Shown piece by piece: positions 8,657 to 16,971 of a stretch of DNA of 43,246 bases. This stretch comes from an uncultured Elusimicrobia bacterium (GTDB taxonomy: Bacteria > Elusimicrobiota > Elusimicrobia > Elusimicrobiales > UBA9959), in NCBI GenBank assembly GCA_903873295.1, contig CAIQNV010000030.1, forward strand, positions 1-43,246, given 5' to 3'. The number at the start of each line of letters is the position of its first letter. The stretch's first letter is position 1. The notes beneath the pieces were generated by a model. It was not told the origin of the DNA. It worked only from the letters and a program-made list of their open reading frames with translations, and did not search any database. The translations under genes and the position numbers were made by a program.

Positions 8657-10165
8657 ATGAAAACAAAAAAATACTACATAACCACTCCGCTTTACTATGT
8701 GAACGATAAGCCGCACATCGGTCACGCCTACACCACCCTGGCCGCGGACATACTGGCCCGCCATCTGCGCTCAAAAGAGATCCCGGTACATTTCCAGACC
8801 GGCACCGACGAACACGGCTCCAACATAGAGAAGGTAGCCAGGGAAAAAGGCGTGGAGCCCAAGGCCTGGTGCGACGCGATCTCCGCCGATTTCCGTGAGC
8901 TTTGGAAAACCCTTAACATAAAATACGACCATTTCATACGCACCACCGACCCCGCGCACGAGGCGGGCGTGCAGGCGGTATTCGAGAAGCTGATAAAGAG
9001 CGGCGACATCTATCGGGGCTCTTACTCGGGGCTCTACTGCAGTTCCTGCGAGGCCTTTTACGACGAGAGCGAGCTGAAGGAGAAGAACTGTCCCATCCAC
9101 GCGCGCCCGGTCGAGCGCGTCAGCGAGGAGACTTATTTTTTTAAACTGTCCAAATACGAGCCGGCGCTGTTGAAGCATTACGAGCAGCATCCGGATTTTC
9201 TCTCCCCCCGCTACCGCGCGCAGGAGCTGATCAACTTCGCCAAGTCGGGACTTAAGGACATCTCCGTCTCCCGCACCAAGGTGTCCTGGGGCGTGCCGGT
9301 GAGGTCCGACCCGAAACACACCGTGTACGTGTGGTTCGACGCGCTGCTCAATTACGCCACCGGGGCGGGCTACAACCCGGAAAACATCTCTCCGGATTTT
9401 CCCGTTCTCTGGCCGGCCGACGTCCACCTGGTGGGCAAAGAGATCTTCCGCTTTCACGGAGTGATCTGGCCCGCCATGCTGATGGCGCTGGGCGTGGAGC
9501 TGCCGCGCAAGGTTTACGCGCACGGCTGGTGGACCATAAACGGCGACAAGATGTCCAAGTCGCGCGGCAACTTTATCAAGGCCGAGGACGTGGTGAAGGA
9601 CTACGGCGTGGACGCCCTGCGCTTTTTCATCTTCCGCGAAGTCACCTTCGGACAGGACGGGGACTTCTCGATGGAGGCTTTCCGCCGCCGCTACAATTCG
9701 GACCTGGCCAATGACCTCGGGAACCTCTTTTCCCGCGTGATGAACATGGCCGCCAAGTATCTGGACAACCGCCTGCCGGTGAAACCGGAGGCCTCCGAGA
9801 CCTTCAGGGAACTCTCATCGTGGACGCCGGCCATACACCGCAGTATGGAAGCCCTGCAGTTCAGCGAGGCGCTGGAAAAGGTCTGGCAGGGCGTGGGAAC
9901 CCTGAACCGGCTGGTGGACACGAAGAAGCCCTGGGAGATGGCCAAGAGCAGCCCGGAGGCGCTGAAGCCGTTCCTGCACGAGATGATCTGGTGCCTGCGC
10001 CTGATCGCCGGCTGGATCGACCCCTTTATGCCCGACACGGCCAGCCGCATGCACCTGCAGCTGGGAGTAGGGAAGACCTCGCCCGACGGCGCGGAGCCCC
10101 AGAAAGTGCCGCCCCTGTTCCCGCGGAAGCAGGACGAAAAACCCGGGGACGCCAGGCGTAACTGA
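8657..10165 (+). CDS. metG: Methionyl-tRNA synthetase
   Basis: 502 residues; charges tRNA-Met. The class I signature HIGH is at residues 20-23 and KMSKS at 298-302. The zinc-knuckle region reads CSSC...CPIH, i.e. one partial knuckle. The anticodon-binding alpha-helical domain follows (WKxMAK-type region near residue 420). There is no C-terminal EMAP/Trbp111-like tRNA-binding domain, so this is the short form. The gene is the last of the tmk-holB-metG set and is followed by a strong terminator. Confidence 0.96.
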   Translation: MKTKKYYITTPLYYVNDKPHIGHAYTTLAADILARHLRSKEIPVHFQTGTDEHGSNIEKVAREKGVEPKAWCDAISADFRELWKTLNIKYDHFIRTTDPAHEAGVQAVFEKLIKSGDIYRGSYSGLYCSSCEAFYDESELKEKNCPIHARPVERVSEETYFFKLSKYEPALLKHYEQHPDFLSPRYRAQELINFAKSGLKDISVSRTKVSWGVPVRSDPKHTVYVWFDALLNYATGAGYNPENISPDFPVLWPADVHLVGKEIFRFHGVIWPAMLMALGVELPRKVYAHGWWTINGDKMSKSRGNFIKAEDVVKDYGVDALRFFIFREVTFGQDGDFSMEAFRRRYNSDLANDLGNLFSRVMNMAAKYLDNRLPVKPEASETFRELSSWTPAIHRSMEALQFSEALEKVWQGVGTLNRLVDTKKPWEMAKSSPEALKPFLHEMIWCLRLIAGWIDPFMPDTASRMHLQLGVGKTSPDGAEPQKVPPLFPRKQDEKPGDARRN

Positions 10166-10179
10166 CCGCCCCCGGCGGC

Positions 10180-10220
10180 AAAAATAAAAGCCCGGGAGAA
10201 TTTCCCGGGCTTTTATTTTT
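10180..10220. terminator. Bidirectional Rho-independent terminator
   Basis: A perfect ~18-bp stem with core AAAGCCCGGGA and complement lies around a short loop, with A and T runs on either side. It separates metG (plus) from pssA (minus). Confidence 0.92.
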
Positions 10221-10234
10221 AAGGAAGGGGCGGC

Positions 10235-11038
10235 TCAGGCCGGCCTGGAGTCCGGCTTCCCTTTCACGGCGTTATAAACCCCGCCGATCACCCCGGACAG
10301 GGCGTATATAGAGAAGAACACGAACATCGCGTCCTGCGGGTAAGCCACCACCAGCGACAGCACCGCGGTGATGAGCAGTATCCCCTTTATCGAGTTGGGC
10401 TTAACCATATCGCCCTTGAAGGCGGCGTAGGGGGCGTTGGAAACCATCAGCAGCGCCAGCGCGACCACGATGAACGGGAGGCCGGCGTAGACGAAGGGCA
10501 TAAGCGACATCACTATCGGTATATTGCGCGTGCCGCCCTCGCCCTCAAGCATGCAGTAGGCCAGGACGAAGGAGATCATCACCCCGGCGGCGCCGGGAAT
10601 GGGGAGGCCCTGAAAATAGTCCTTGGAACTGCCGCCAAAATGCGACTTGACGTTGTAGCGGGCCAGGCGCAGCGCGCCGCAGAGGACGTAGAGGAAAGCC
10701 ACCGGGTAGCCCCACATGCCGTAATCTTTGAGCGCCAGGTTGTAGATCATATAGGCGGGCGCTATGCCGAAGGAGATCCAGTCCGAGAGGGAATCGATCT
10801 CAACCCCGAAAGAGCTCTCGCCGTGCACCAGGCGCGCTACGCGTCCGTCGAGCATGTCCATAATGTAGGAGACCACGATAAACCAGGCCGCCTGCACGTA
10901 CTTCTCCTTGGAAGCCAGCAGTATCGCGAAAAAGCCGAAGGCCATGTTGGCGATAGTGAAGATGGAGGGCAGGACGATAGCCCCGGTCTTCTTCAGCTTT
11001 ACCATGTCTATTCGCTTCTTTTCCTGTATCTCTTCCAT
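10235..11038 (-). CDS. pssA: CDP-diacylglycerol--serine O-phosphatidyltransferase
   Basis: 267 residues, polytopic membrane protein making phosphatidylserine from CDP-DAG and serine. The CDP-alcohol phosphatidyltransferase signature DGx2ARx8Gx3Dx3D is exact: DGRVARLVHGESSFG, then D and D at the required spacing. About seven hydrophobic helices are visible. The ATG at 11038 has AGGA seven bases upstream; the in-frame TTG at 11044 would be too close to it. It lies 33 bases downstream of psd, so product and consuming enzyme are co-transcribed. Confidence 0.95.
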   Translation of the reverse strand: MEEIQEKKRIDMVKLKKTGAIVLPSIFTIANMAFGFFAILLASKEKYVQAAWFIVVSYIMDMLDGRVARLVHGESSFGVEIDSLSDWISFGIAPAYMIYNLALKDYGMWGYPVAFLYVLCGALRLARYNVKSHFGGSSKDYFQGLPIPGAAGVMISFVLAYCMLEGEGGTRNIPIVMSLMPFVYAGLPFIVVALALLMVSNAPYAAFKGDMVKPNSIKGILLITAVLSLVVAYPQDAMFVFFSIYALSGVIGGVYNAVKGKPDSRPA

Positions 11039-11071
11039 TTTCAATTCCTTTATCCCGGCCGGGGAACCGCG

Positions 11072-11698
11072 TTACCAGAGTGCCAGCGTGGTTTCGGCGC
11101 CGGTCACCCTGTCGCCGGGCTTTACCAGCACGCGGACGGGGTCGGGCAGGTAGACCGCCACCTGCGACCCGAAGTAGATCATGCCGATGCGCTCGCCCTG
11201 GCGGATGCCCTGGCCCTCGCTGACGTAGCAGGCTATGCGCCGGGCGATGGAGCCGGTTATCTGTTCGACTTCCACGAAGCGGCCGTACTCGCCCGCTATG
11301 CGGATAAGATTGCGCTCATTTTGGGCGGCCTCCGGCTTATAGGCTATGGCGAACTTGCCTTTGCTGTATTTTATTTTTTCGATCTTGCCCTCCATCGGCG
11401 CGCGCTGCACGTGCACGCTGAACACGGAGAGAAAGATGCGCACCACGGTGATCCCAGGAACGCCCTCGTTCTTCACCGTCATGACGGTGCCGTCGGCGGG
11501 GCAGGCCAGTTCGCCGGGGGCGAAGACCTTGTCGCGCTCCGGATCGCGGAAGAAGAACGCGGAGAAGGCCGCGAAAAGCGCGCCGAGGAACAGCACGGGC
11601 AGGCCCACCCCTTTGGACCAGACCGTCAGCATTCCGCCGAGGGCGGCCAATAAAACTCCGATAGCTATCAGTTTTGTCCCCGCAGGAGCAAATCCCAT
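11072..11698 (-). CDS. psd: Phosphatidylserine decarboxylase (short, archaeal-type proenzyme)
   Basis: 208 residues; decarboxylates phosphatidylserine to phosphatidylethanolamine. Two hydrophobic helices lie at the N-terminus (10-25, 33-50), then RDPERD. The self-cleavage site is G177-S178 in YFGSQV, where Ser becomes the pyruvoyl group. Length and FGS motif fit the compact Psd-like family rather than the LGST-type proteobacterial enzyme. GGAGG lies five bases before the ATG. It is upstream of pssA on the same strand. Confidence 0.94.
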   Translation of the reverse strand: MGFAPAGTKLIAIGVLLAALGGMLTVWSKGVGLPVLFLGALFAAFSAFFFRDPERDKVFAPGELACPADGTVMTVKNEGVPGITVVRIFLSVFSVHVQRAPMEGKIEKIKYSKGKFAIAYKPEAAQNERNLIRIAGEYGRFVEVEQITGSIARRIACYVSEGQGIRQGERIGMIYFGSQVAVYLPDPVRVLVKPGDRVTGAETTLALW

Positions 11699-11744
11699 AT
11701 TAACCTCCAGGAAATAATCACAATAAACTATAGAACAAAAAACC

Positions 11745-11829
11745 TGCCCGGGGCGGGACTCGAACCCGCACGGAGGAAACCTCCAGCTGATTTTAAGTCA
11801 GCTCTGGCTACCAGTTACAGCACCCGGGC
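11745..11829 (-). tRNA. tRNA-Leu (anticodon UAA)
   Basis: 85 bases with a complete cloverleaf. The acceptor stem GCCCGGG pairs with CCCGGGC, with discriminator A. The D-arm contains CTGGTAG. The anticodon stem GCTGA/TCAGC encloses loop CTTAAAA (anticodon TAA). The long class II variable arm is GGAGG-TTT-CCTCC, and the T-arm is GCGGG-TTCGAGT-CCCGC. The 3' CCA is not encoded. The first 15 bases also encode the last residues and stop codon of the HNH gene upstream. A T6 run follows four bases after the 3' end. Confidence 0.95.
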
Positions 11830-12300
11830 TTTCTTAACGCTGTTGCGCCCTCTATGCGTAGGCTTCAGGCTATGGCAATTCGGGCACAAAATCCGCAGGT
11901 TCTCCAGCCTGTTATCCAGCCCGTCGCCGTTTATATGGTCCAGCTCCAGGGGCAGATATCCGTCAGGCGAGGTTTCTGCCCAGCCGCATTCTTCGCAATG
12001 CATAGGCTTTAACTTCGCGGCGAACAACCTTTTCTTCAACTTGAAACTTTGGAAAGAGCTATTTTTAACTAAAATTTTTTCTAGCGGGATACGGGGAACG
12101 CCTTTGACCGTTAAACCCCGATTCCAGGCCCTGCCCTTGAAATGGCTTATTTTAATCCCCAGCTCTGCAATATACTTTTTCACCTGCGCGTAGTTGCCGC
12201 CGGCTTCCCGCAAATTCAACTTTGAAAGAACCTGCCTGTAACTTGTTGATGCACCTGCGGCATCCCGTAACTGCGCTTCCGACCATGTGCGGCGATTCAT
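11815..12300 (-). CDS. HNH endonuclease overlapping a tRNA gene
   Basis: 161 residues from the ATG at 12300. An N-terminal helical DNA-binding-like region (RRTWSEAQLRDA, then GGNYAQVKKYI and SHFKGRAWNRG) is typical of a widespread free-standing HNH family. The C-terminal HNH domain has zinc cysteines CEEC and CPNC around LELDHINGDGLDNRLENL. A GTG start nine codons earlier is possible, but the family begins at MNRRTW. No Shine-Dalgarno is evident. The final codons (ARVL-stop) are read from the first 15 bases of tRNA-Leu. A degenerate tRNA-Leu 5' half lies upstream, suggesting a small mobile element that inserted into the tRNA locus. Confidence 0.88.
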   Translation of the reverse strand: MNRRTWSEAQLRDAAGASTSYRQVLSKLNLREAGGNYAQVKKYIAELGIKISHFKGRAWNRGLTVKGVPRIPLEKILVKNSSFQSFKLKKRLFAAKLKPMHCEECGWAETSPDGYLPLELDHINGDGLDNRLENLRILCPNCHSLKPTHRGRNSVKKARVL

Positions 12301-12346
12301 ACCTTCAATACTATCCAAATGGCACACGCAAAGTCAAATTTAATAT

Positions 12347-12376
12347 CTCACGTCTACCAGCTACGCCTCCGGGAGC
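12347..12376 (-). pseudogene. Degenerate 5' half of a second tRNA-Leu
   Basis: On the minus strand, CCCGGAGGCGTAGCTGGTAG followed by ACGTGAG resembles the acceptor, D-stem and D-loop of a tRNA-Leu and matches the intact tRNA 520 bases downstream at most positions of the D-arm. After it the sequence no longer folds as an anticodon arm. It sits just upstream of the HNH gene. The flanking 12377-12477 is AT-rich (TTGAAT, TAAAAT boxes) and could hold the original tRNA promoter. Confidence 0.5.
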
Positions 12377-12477
12377 AGTCAGGCTTCAGTTATTATTTTA
12401 TCTAATTATGTGGCGGCCGGTATATTCAATTGATCGTTGAATCCATGCCGGCATCGTTTCCATCATAAAAATAAAAT

Positions 12478-12903
12478 TTAGCGGCTTTCCTTGCGCTGTT
12501 CGGCCTGGGCCAGGTGCTGGAAGGTTTCGCAGGTCATGGTTTTTACACCCTCGGCGGCGGCGCGCTCGCGCAGGCCGTTGTCCGAAGTGACTATTATGGC
12601 GCGTATCCCTTCGGTCTGCATGAAATAGCCGCGCTCGACAAGCATCTCGTCGGCCGGTTCGGAATCGCTGTAATACACCGTAACGGAGGGGCCCGCGGCG
12701 CCGGAGCTGCGGTACGGCCCGTCGAAGACCACGCGGAAGCACGACGCGCGCAGGGTTTCAGTCCGCGAGATCAGGCCCAGCCAGCTCATAAACTCGCGCT
12801 CCAGCTCCGCCGGCGAAGCGCCACCTGCCTTTTCCCAGAACCGCATCGCGAAGTTGGACCCGTCGACAAGGTAGACGGTAGCTTTTGAAGAAAGACGTTT
12901 CAT
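12478..12903 (-). CDS. YacP-like NYN-domain protein (predicted RNase)
   Basis: 141 residues. The PIN-like NYN fold of the YacP/Rae1 family is suggested by VYLVDGSNFAMRFW at the N-terminus (first acidic residue D14), VVFDGP in the middle, DEMLVERG, and IVTSDNGLRERA near the C-terminus. These provide the acidic metal site of a predicted endoribonuclease. The gene is last in a four-gene minus-strand run and 19 bases downstream of the TlpA-like lipoprotein. The RNA target cannot be read from sequence. Confidence 0.75.
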   Translation of the reverse strand: MKRLSSKATVYLVDGSNFAMRFWEKAGGASPAELEREFMSWLGLISRTETLRASCFRVVFDGPYRSSGAAGPSVTVYYSDSEPADEMLVERGYFMQTEGIRAIIVTSDNGLRERAAAEGVKTMTCETFQHLAQAEQRKESR

Positions 12904-12922
12904 GATCTATGCCGGCGCCGTA

Positions 12923-14098
12923 TCAGGGACTGCGGCCATCGGGCGGCCATTTAGGTTTAGAGATCTCGACTACGGTTATTTTGCGCCGCAGCCGGTCCAG
13001 CCTGAGGCCGAGCTGCCTGCGCAGCTGGATGTCTATGGCCCCGGGGTCGGCGGACTCCAGCTCAAAGCTGTATTCAAAAGGCCCGGCCGCGCCGGTCTCG
13101 TCCAGCACCGGCTGGCCGAGACCCTCTTTAAGCCTGGACGCCACCGCGGCGAAAGAGCCGCCTTTCACTTCCAGCACGGTTCCGCTAAGCTCCGTCCCGC
13201 CGTAATCACGCCGCTCCTTAACATTGACCGGCCCGCCGGGAGCTTTTCTAAGCACATACACTTCGGCCTCGCGGTTCGCTTTGCTTACTTTAAGACCCAG
13301 GGCGGATTCAAGCCCTTTCAGAAAAAAATCCGTCTTCTGCGCCTCGCGCTCCGCCGGCAGGCGCAGGCGGATGTCGTAGGACGCGGCCATGGCGGGCCCG
13401 GCCCCGGGCTTTATATCAAACCGGTCTATCCTGCCGTACAGCCACTCCAGCGCGTATTCAAGCGGCAGGGCCGAAGCGTTAAGAGAGACCGGCCCGTATT
13501 GCGCGGTCCCGCCGCGCGCCTCGGTTTTTGAAATATAAAATTCCGCCAGGGCCGCGCCGGTGGACAAAGAAGACGGCGCCGCGGGCCCGGGGCCCGGCGG
13601 CCCGGCGAGCAGGCTCATCAGGCTTTCGGCGTTAAGGCCGCCGGCGGACGGGAAAGACGCCACCTCGCCCGCCATATTTATAAGCACCGTGTGCGGCCGC
13701 CCGTAAACCCTGAAGGCTTTGAAGACCTCCGCGCCGGCTTCGGGCGCCACCCAGCCGGTCACGCGCCGCGTTTTTAAAAATTCGCGCACGTCCGCCTCGC
13801 TCTCGTCCGTAATATGGATAAAAACTACCGGCTGGCCGCGGAACCGTTCGGCCAGGCTGTTAAGGGCGGGGAAAGCGTCCACGCAGGACTCGCACCAGGT
13901 GGCCCAGAAATCAAGAACCACAACTTTACCTTTAAGTTCCTCCCAGTTCTTCAATTCGGCGGCGGGCGCCCCGACAAGTTTTTTCAGGCTGATCGCCGGC
14001 GCAGGCAGACCCTTCTTTGCCAGTTTTGGCCGCTCCGCGGGCTGCCCGGAACAGGCTGCCAGGGCCAGCAGCAGAGCGGAGAGACAGAGTTTTCTCAT
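12923..14098 (-). CDS. TlpA-like thioredoxin lipoprotein fused to a DUF3738-like domain
   Basis: 391 residues. A lipoprotein signal peptide has lipobox LAAC with C16 as lipidation site. A thioredoxin/TlpA domain (about 35-165) has the redox pair C69/C72 in WATWCESC. The second half (about 185-385) resembles DUF3738 (TIGR03435-type): an AEFYISKTEARG-like start, a central FFLKGLESALGLKV segment, GPFEYSFELE, and an end QLRRQLGLRLDRL...ITVVEISKP. Predicted to be a membrane-anchored periplasmic thiol-disulfide protein. The start codon overlaps the stop of the O-methyltransferase gene by 4 bases. The DUF3738 call is by pattern. Confidence 0.82.
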   Translation of the reverse strand: MRKLCLSALLLALAACSGQPAERPKLAKKGLPAPAISLKKLVGAPAAELKNWEELKGKVVVLDFWATWCESCVDAFPALNSLAERFRGQPVVFIHITDESEADVREFLKTRRVTGWVAPEAGAEVFKAFRVYGRPHTVLINMAGEVASFPSAGGLNAESLMSLLAGPPGPGPAAPSSLSTGAALAEFYISKTEARGGTAQYGPVSLNASALPLEYALEWLYGRIDRFDIKPGAGPAMAASYDIRLRLPAEREAQKTDFFLKGLESALGLKVSKANREAEVYVLRKAPGGPVNVKERRDYGGTELSGTVLEVKGGSFAAVASRLKEGLGQPVLDETGAAGPFEYSFELESADPGAIDIQLRRQLGLRLDRLRRKITVVEISKPKWPPDGRSP

Positions 14099-14778
14099 TT
14101 TTTTATGCCGAGCGCCAGCCCCTCGCCGGTGGGAATGACCGAGGAAGAAGCGAAGCGGTCCGAGTCGAACAGGACGTGAAAGAACTCGCGCATGGAGCGC
14201 GCGGCGGCATTGCCGGCGAAGTCTCCGCCCTCGCAGCAGACCTTCCCCTGAAGAAACGCGCCGCCTGCTACCACCAGGCCGCCGGGCTTAAGGTTCGCGG
14301 AGGCCCAGCGCAGATAGGCCGGGTAATTTTCAATATCCGCGTCTATAAAACAGAAATCAAAAGGCGCCAGCTTAGCCAGAGTTTTAAGGCTTTCGAGCGC
14401 GGGCCCCTCTATAACGGTAACCTTGCGCGTAAGGCAGGAAGCCTCGATCCCGTCCTTGGCCGCGTTTACGCAGGAGGGGTCTTTCTCAAGCGAATAAAGC
14501 CTGGCGGCCTCCGGCAGGCCGCGGGCTATCCAGTGCGCCGAGTAGCCATAAAGAGACCCTATCTCGACCGCCTTCCTGACGCCGGAAAGTCTCACGAGGG
14601 ATTCCAGCAGCCTGCCCTCCATCGCCGAAACGGAGGAGGCGAGCAGGCCTGCCTTCGCCATGGCCTCAAGAACGTGGGACGCGTAGCCCTCGTCGGCCGC
14701 CGTCAGCGCGGCGAAGTACGCGGCAAGCTCGGGAGTGTGGCAGAGGCCGGAAAAGATGTTCAGTTTTTCTTTCGGCAT
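14095..14778 (-). CDS. SAM-dependent O-methyltransferase (caffeoyl-CoA OMT type)
   Basis: 227 residues, the usual family length. SAM-binding motif I is KAVEIGSLYGYSAHWIA, followed by SLEKDP and the metal/SAM acidic motif FCFIDAD, then LKPGGLVVAGG. Cytoplasmic and of unknown substrate; homologues methylate catechols or tRNA (TrmR-like). It lies four bases after the secreted-protein gene and overlaps the TlpA-like gene, so it belongs to that operon. Confidence 0.88.
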   Translation of the reverse strand: MPKEKLNIFSGLCHTPELAAYFAALTAADEGYASHVLEAMAKAGLLASSVSAMEGRLLESLVRLSGVRKAVEIGSLYGYSAHWIARGLPEAARLYSLEKDPSCVNAAKDGIEASCLTRKVTVIEGPALESLKTLAKLAPFDFCFIDADIENYPAYLRWASANLKPGGLVVAGGAFLQGKVCCEGGDFAGNAAARSMREFFHVLFDSDRFASSSVIPTGEGLALGIKK

Positions 14779-14782
14779 TATT

Positions 14783-15292
14783 TTATAAAAGCTGGCGGTG
14801 CAGAGTTAGGCCGAAGCGGCGGCCGCCGGGCAGGGTCCCGGCGCACATAAGCACCGGAAACGGGGCGAAGTCGGCGGAGTTAAGGGCGGCGGCGCAGAAT
14901 GCGCCGGCCGGGCCGGAAAGAGAAACCTGTGCCTGGAAGTACCTTCCGGCGCAGTTTTCTTTGCCGCCGTAGGGGCAGACCGCGTAAAAATCCAGGTCGG
15001 CGGCCAGTTCCCCTCCCCCGGGCAGCGTCAGCTTTTCGGAAGCATGGGCCGCAGAGGCCTCTCCGGGAGCGGCGGGCATGGCCAGGCGCAGCGTGACCTG
15101 GCGGTTGCGCTCTCCGGGCTCGGGCAGCTGGCAGGCGGCTCCGGCGCAGTCCTGCGTCCAGACGGAGAGATAGCCTTTAAGTTCCAAAACCTGTGCGGGC
15201 GGCGCGTCTAATGTTTCCGCCCGGCTGACGGCCACGGTGGCGGCAAGGGACTGGGCCAGTAGCGAGGCGGCTATAAATATAGTCTTTTTCAT
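14783..15292 (-). CDS. Secreted protein of unknown function
   Basis: 169 residues with a Sec signal peptide (MKKTIFIAASLLAQSLAATVAVSRA, cleavage near residue 25). The mature part has six cysteines (DCAGAAC, VCPYGGKENC, FCAA, MCAGT), suggesting disulfides, which agrees with the periplasmic thioredoxin-like lipoprotein in the same operon. No family recognised. It is the first gene of the minus-strand run. Confidence 0.65.
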   Translation of the reverse strand: MKKTIFIAASLLAQSLAATVAVSRAETLDAPPAQVLELKGYLSVWTQDCAGAACQLPEPGERNRQVTLRLAMPAAPGEASAAHASEKLTLPGGGELAADLDFYAVCPYGGKENCAGRYFQAQVSLSGPAGAFCAAALNSADFAPFPVLMCAGTLPGGRRFGLTLHRQLL

Positions 15293-15395
15293 GAAGACCT
15301 ATATTTTACAAAAATATGCGTGAATTATTCTTTCCTTATAGCGCCTTTATTGTTTTCAGCAACCTCGCCCCTTTATGGGTTTTCGCAGCCTTCCG

Positions 15396-15425
15396 TTGCT
15401 TTCTTTTGCGCTCTTATGCTATATT
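15396..15425 (+). promoter_or_regulatory. Candidate promoter of the phosphohexomutase gene
   Basis: TTGCTT (15396-15401), an 18-base spacer and TATATT (15420-15425) precede the ATG at 15435 by nine bases. No Shine-Dalgarno is present, so the mRNA would have almost no leader. The spacer 15293-15395 towards the divergent gene contains only AT-rich sequence. Confidence 0.4.
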
Positions 15426-15434
15426 TCAGTATCT

Positions 15435-16931
15435 ATGGCAACACCTAACATCAAATTCGGCACCTCAGGCTGGAGGGCCGTCATTGGCGAAGATCTGACG
15501 CTTTCAAGTTTGCGCCGCGTAAGCCACGCGGTGGCGGAACATGTCAACGATAATAAAGAGTACGGCTACAAAGGCGAGGAATATCTGCTGAATTTGCGCA
15601 AAGCCGGCAAGCCCGCGCCCAAGACCGCCAGAATAATAATAGGCTATGACACGCGCTACCTCTCCGAGGATTTCGCCAGGAACGTGGCCGAAGCCCTGGC
15701 CGCCGAAAGCATAACCGCCGTGATCTCGAATACGGAGGCCCCCACCCCGGTAGTGGCCTGGGAAGTGATGCGCAATCACGCCTCGGGCGGCGTGATGATC
15801 ACCGCCAGCCACAACCCGCCGCACTACAACGGCTTTAAATGGACGCCTTACTGGGGCGGCCCGGCGCTGTCCGAAATAACCAATGACCTGGAAGCCCGGG
15901 TGCAAAGCCTGACGATAGCCGAGGTGGAAAAGCACATCCCCTTCGAACACGGCGTTGCGGCCGGCATCATAAAAGTGGAGGATTTCCACGCTAACTATTT
16001 CAAACAGCTCGACACTCTGCTCGACCTGGGCGCGATAAAGAAGGCCGGCCTTAAGATAGCCGCCGACTCCGTGAACGGCGCGGCGCGCACCTACCTGCGC
16101 CCCGCCCTGGAGAAGGCCGGCGCCGGCGTTATAGGGCTGCGGGAGGAGCGGGACGTGCTTTTTGGCGGCCGCGCTCCGGACACCGAAGAGGAAAATCTTA
16201 AGGCGCTGCGCGAGACCGTGTTAAAGAACAAGCTGAACCTGGGCCTGGCCTGCGACGGCGACGCCGACCGCTTCGGCATAATAGATTCCGACGGGACCTG
16301 GATCTCGCCCAACCTGGTGCTGGGCCTGGTCCTGGAACACCTGGTGAAGAACCGCGGGCTGAAGGGCAAGTTCGCCCGCTCGGTGATGACCTCGCATTTC
16401 GCGGACGCCATAGCTCGGCACCACGGCCTGGAAGTCCGGGAAACCGCCGTGGGCTTCAAGCATATAGGAAATCTGCTGCGCACCGGCCAATACCTGCTCG
16501 GCGGAGAAGAGTCGGGCGGGCTCTCCATAATGAACCATGTGCCCGAGAAAGACGGCATACTGGCCTGCCTGCTTATAGCCGAGATGGTGGCCTACGAGCG
16601 CAAGCCCCTGAAAAAGATCCTGGCGGACCTGAATAAGCGCGTAGGGAATTTCATCAACTCCAGAATAGACCAGAAGGTCGACAGGAACGTCAATATGGAC
16701 GTCCTGGTGGAGCGCCTGCGCGTGAACCCGCCCCTGAACCTGGCCGGGGCCTCCGTCTGGCGCATAGACCATACGGACGGTTTCAAGTTCATCATGAAGG
16801 ACGGCAGCTGGCTGGGCCTGCGGCCCTCGGGCACGGAACCGCTGGTGCGCATTTACGCGGAAGCCCCCACCGCCCAGAAAACGGCCGCCCTGAACGAGGC
16901 CGGCAAAAAAATAATGACGGGTAAGTTTTAA
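15435..16931 (+). CDS. Phosphoglucomutase / phosphomannomutase
   Basis: 498 residues, four-domain alpha-D-phosphohexomutase interconverting hexose 1- and 6-phosphates. Markers in order: [13 protein letters not shown] at the N-terminus, phosphoserine S125 in [11 protein letters not shown], metal loop DGDADR (from D274), sugar-binding GGEESGG (near 356), phosphate-binding RPSGTEP near the C-terminus. The in-frame ATG at 15375 would add a hydrophobic 20-residue extension foreign to this cytosolic family, so 15435 is used. With enolase next door and the GH57 branching enzyme further along, it could feed glycogen or glycolysis. Exact sugar specificity is undetermined. Confidence 0.92.
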   Translation: MATPNIKFGTSGWRAVIGEDLTLSSLRRVSHAVAEHVNDNKEYGYKGEEYLLNLRKAGKPAPKTARIIIGYDTRYLSEDFARNVAEALAAESITAVISNTEAPTPVVAWEVMRNHASGGVMITASHNPPHYNGFKWTPYWGGPALSEITNDLEARVQSLTIAEVEKHIPFEHGVAAGIIKVEDFHANYFKQLDTLLDLGAIKKAGLKIAADSVNGAARTYLRPALEKAGAGVIGLREERDVLFGGRAPDTEEENLKALRETVLKNKLNLGLACDGDADRFGIIDSDGTWISPNLVLGLVLEHLVKNRGLKGKFARSVMTSHFADAIARHHGLEVRETAVGFKHIGNLLRTGQYLLGGEESGGLSIMNHVPEKDGILACLLIAEMVAYERKPLKKILADLNKRVGNFINSRIDQKVDRNVNMDVLVERLRVNPPLNLAGASVWRIDHTDGFKFIMKDGSWLGLRPSGTEPLVRIYAEAPTAQKTAALNEAGKKIMTGKF

Positions 16932-16971
16932 GACCGGACGCCGCCTAAGGCGCCGGACAGGAGAATATACA

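Noticed and set aside
11745-12376. Group I intron in tRNA-Leu(UAA), as in cyanobacteria
   Set aside because: The downstream tRNA is complete from acceptor to acceptor, so it is not the 3' exon of the upstream half, and no intron core is evident.
15375-15434. Signal-peptide-like N-terminal extension on the phosphohexomutase
   Set aside because: No ribosome site at 15375, the family is cytosolic, and the promoter-like boxes fall inside this stretch.
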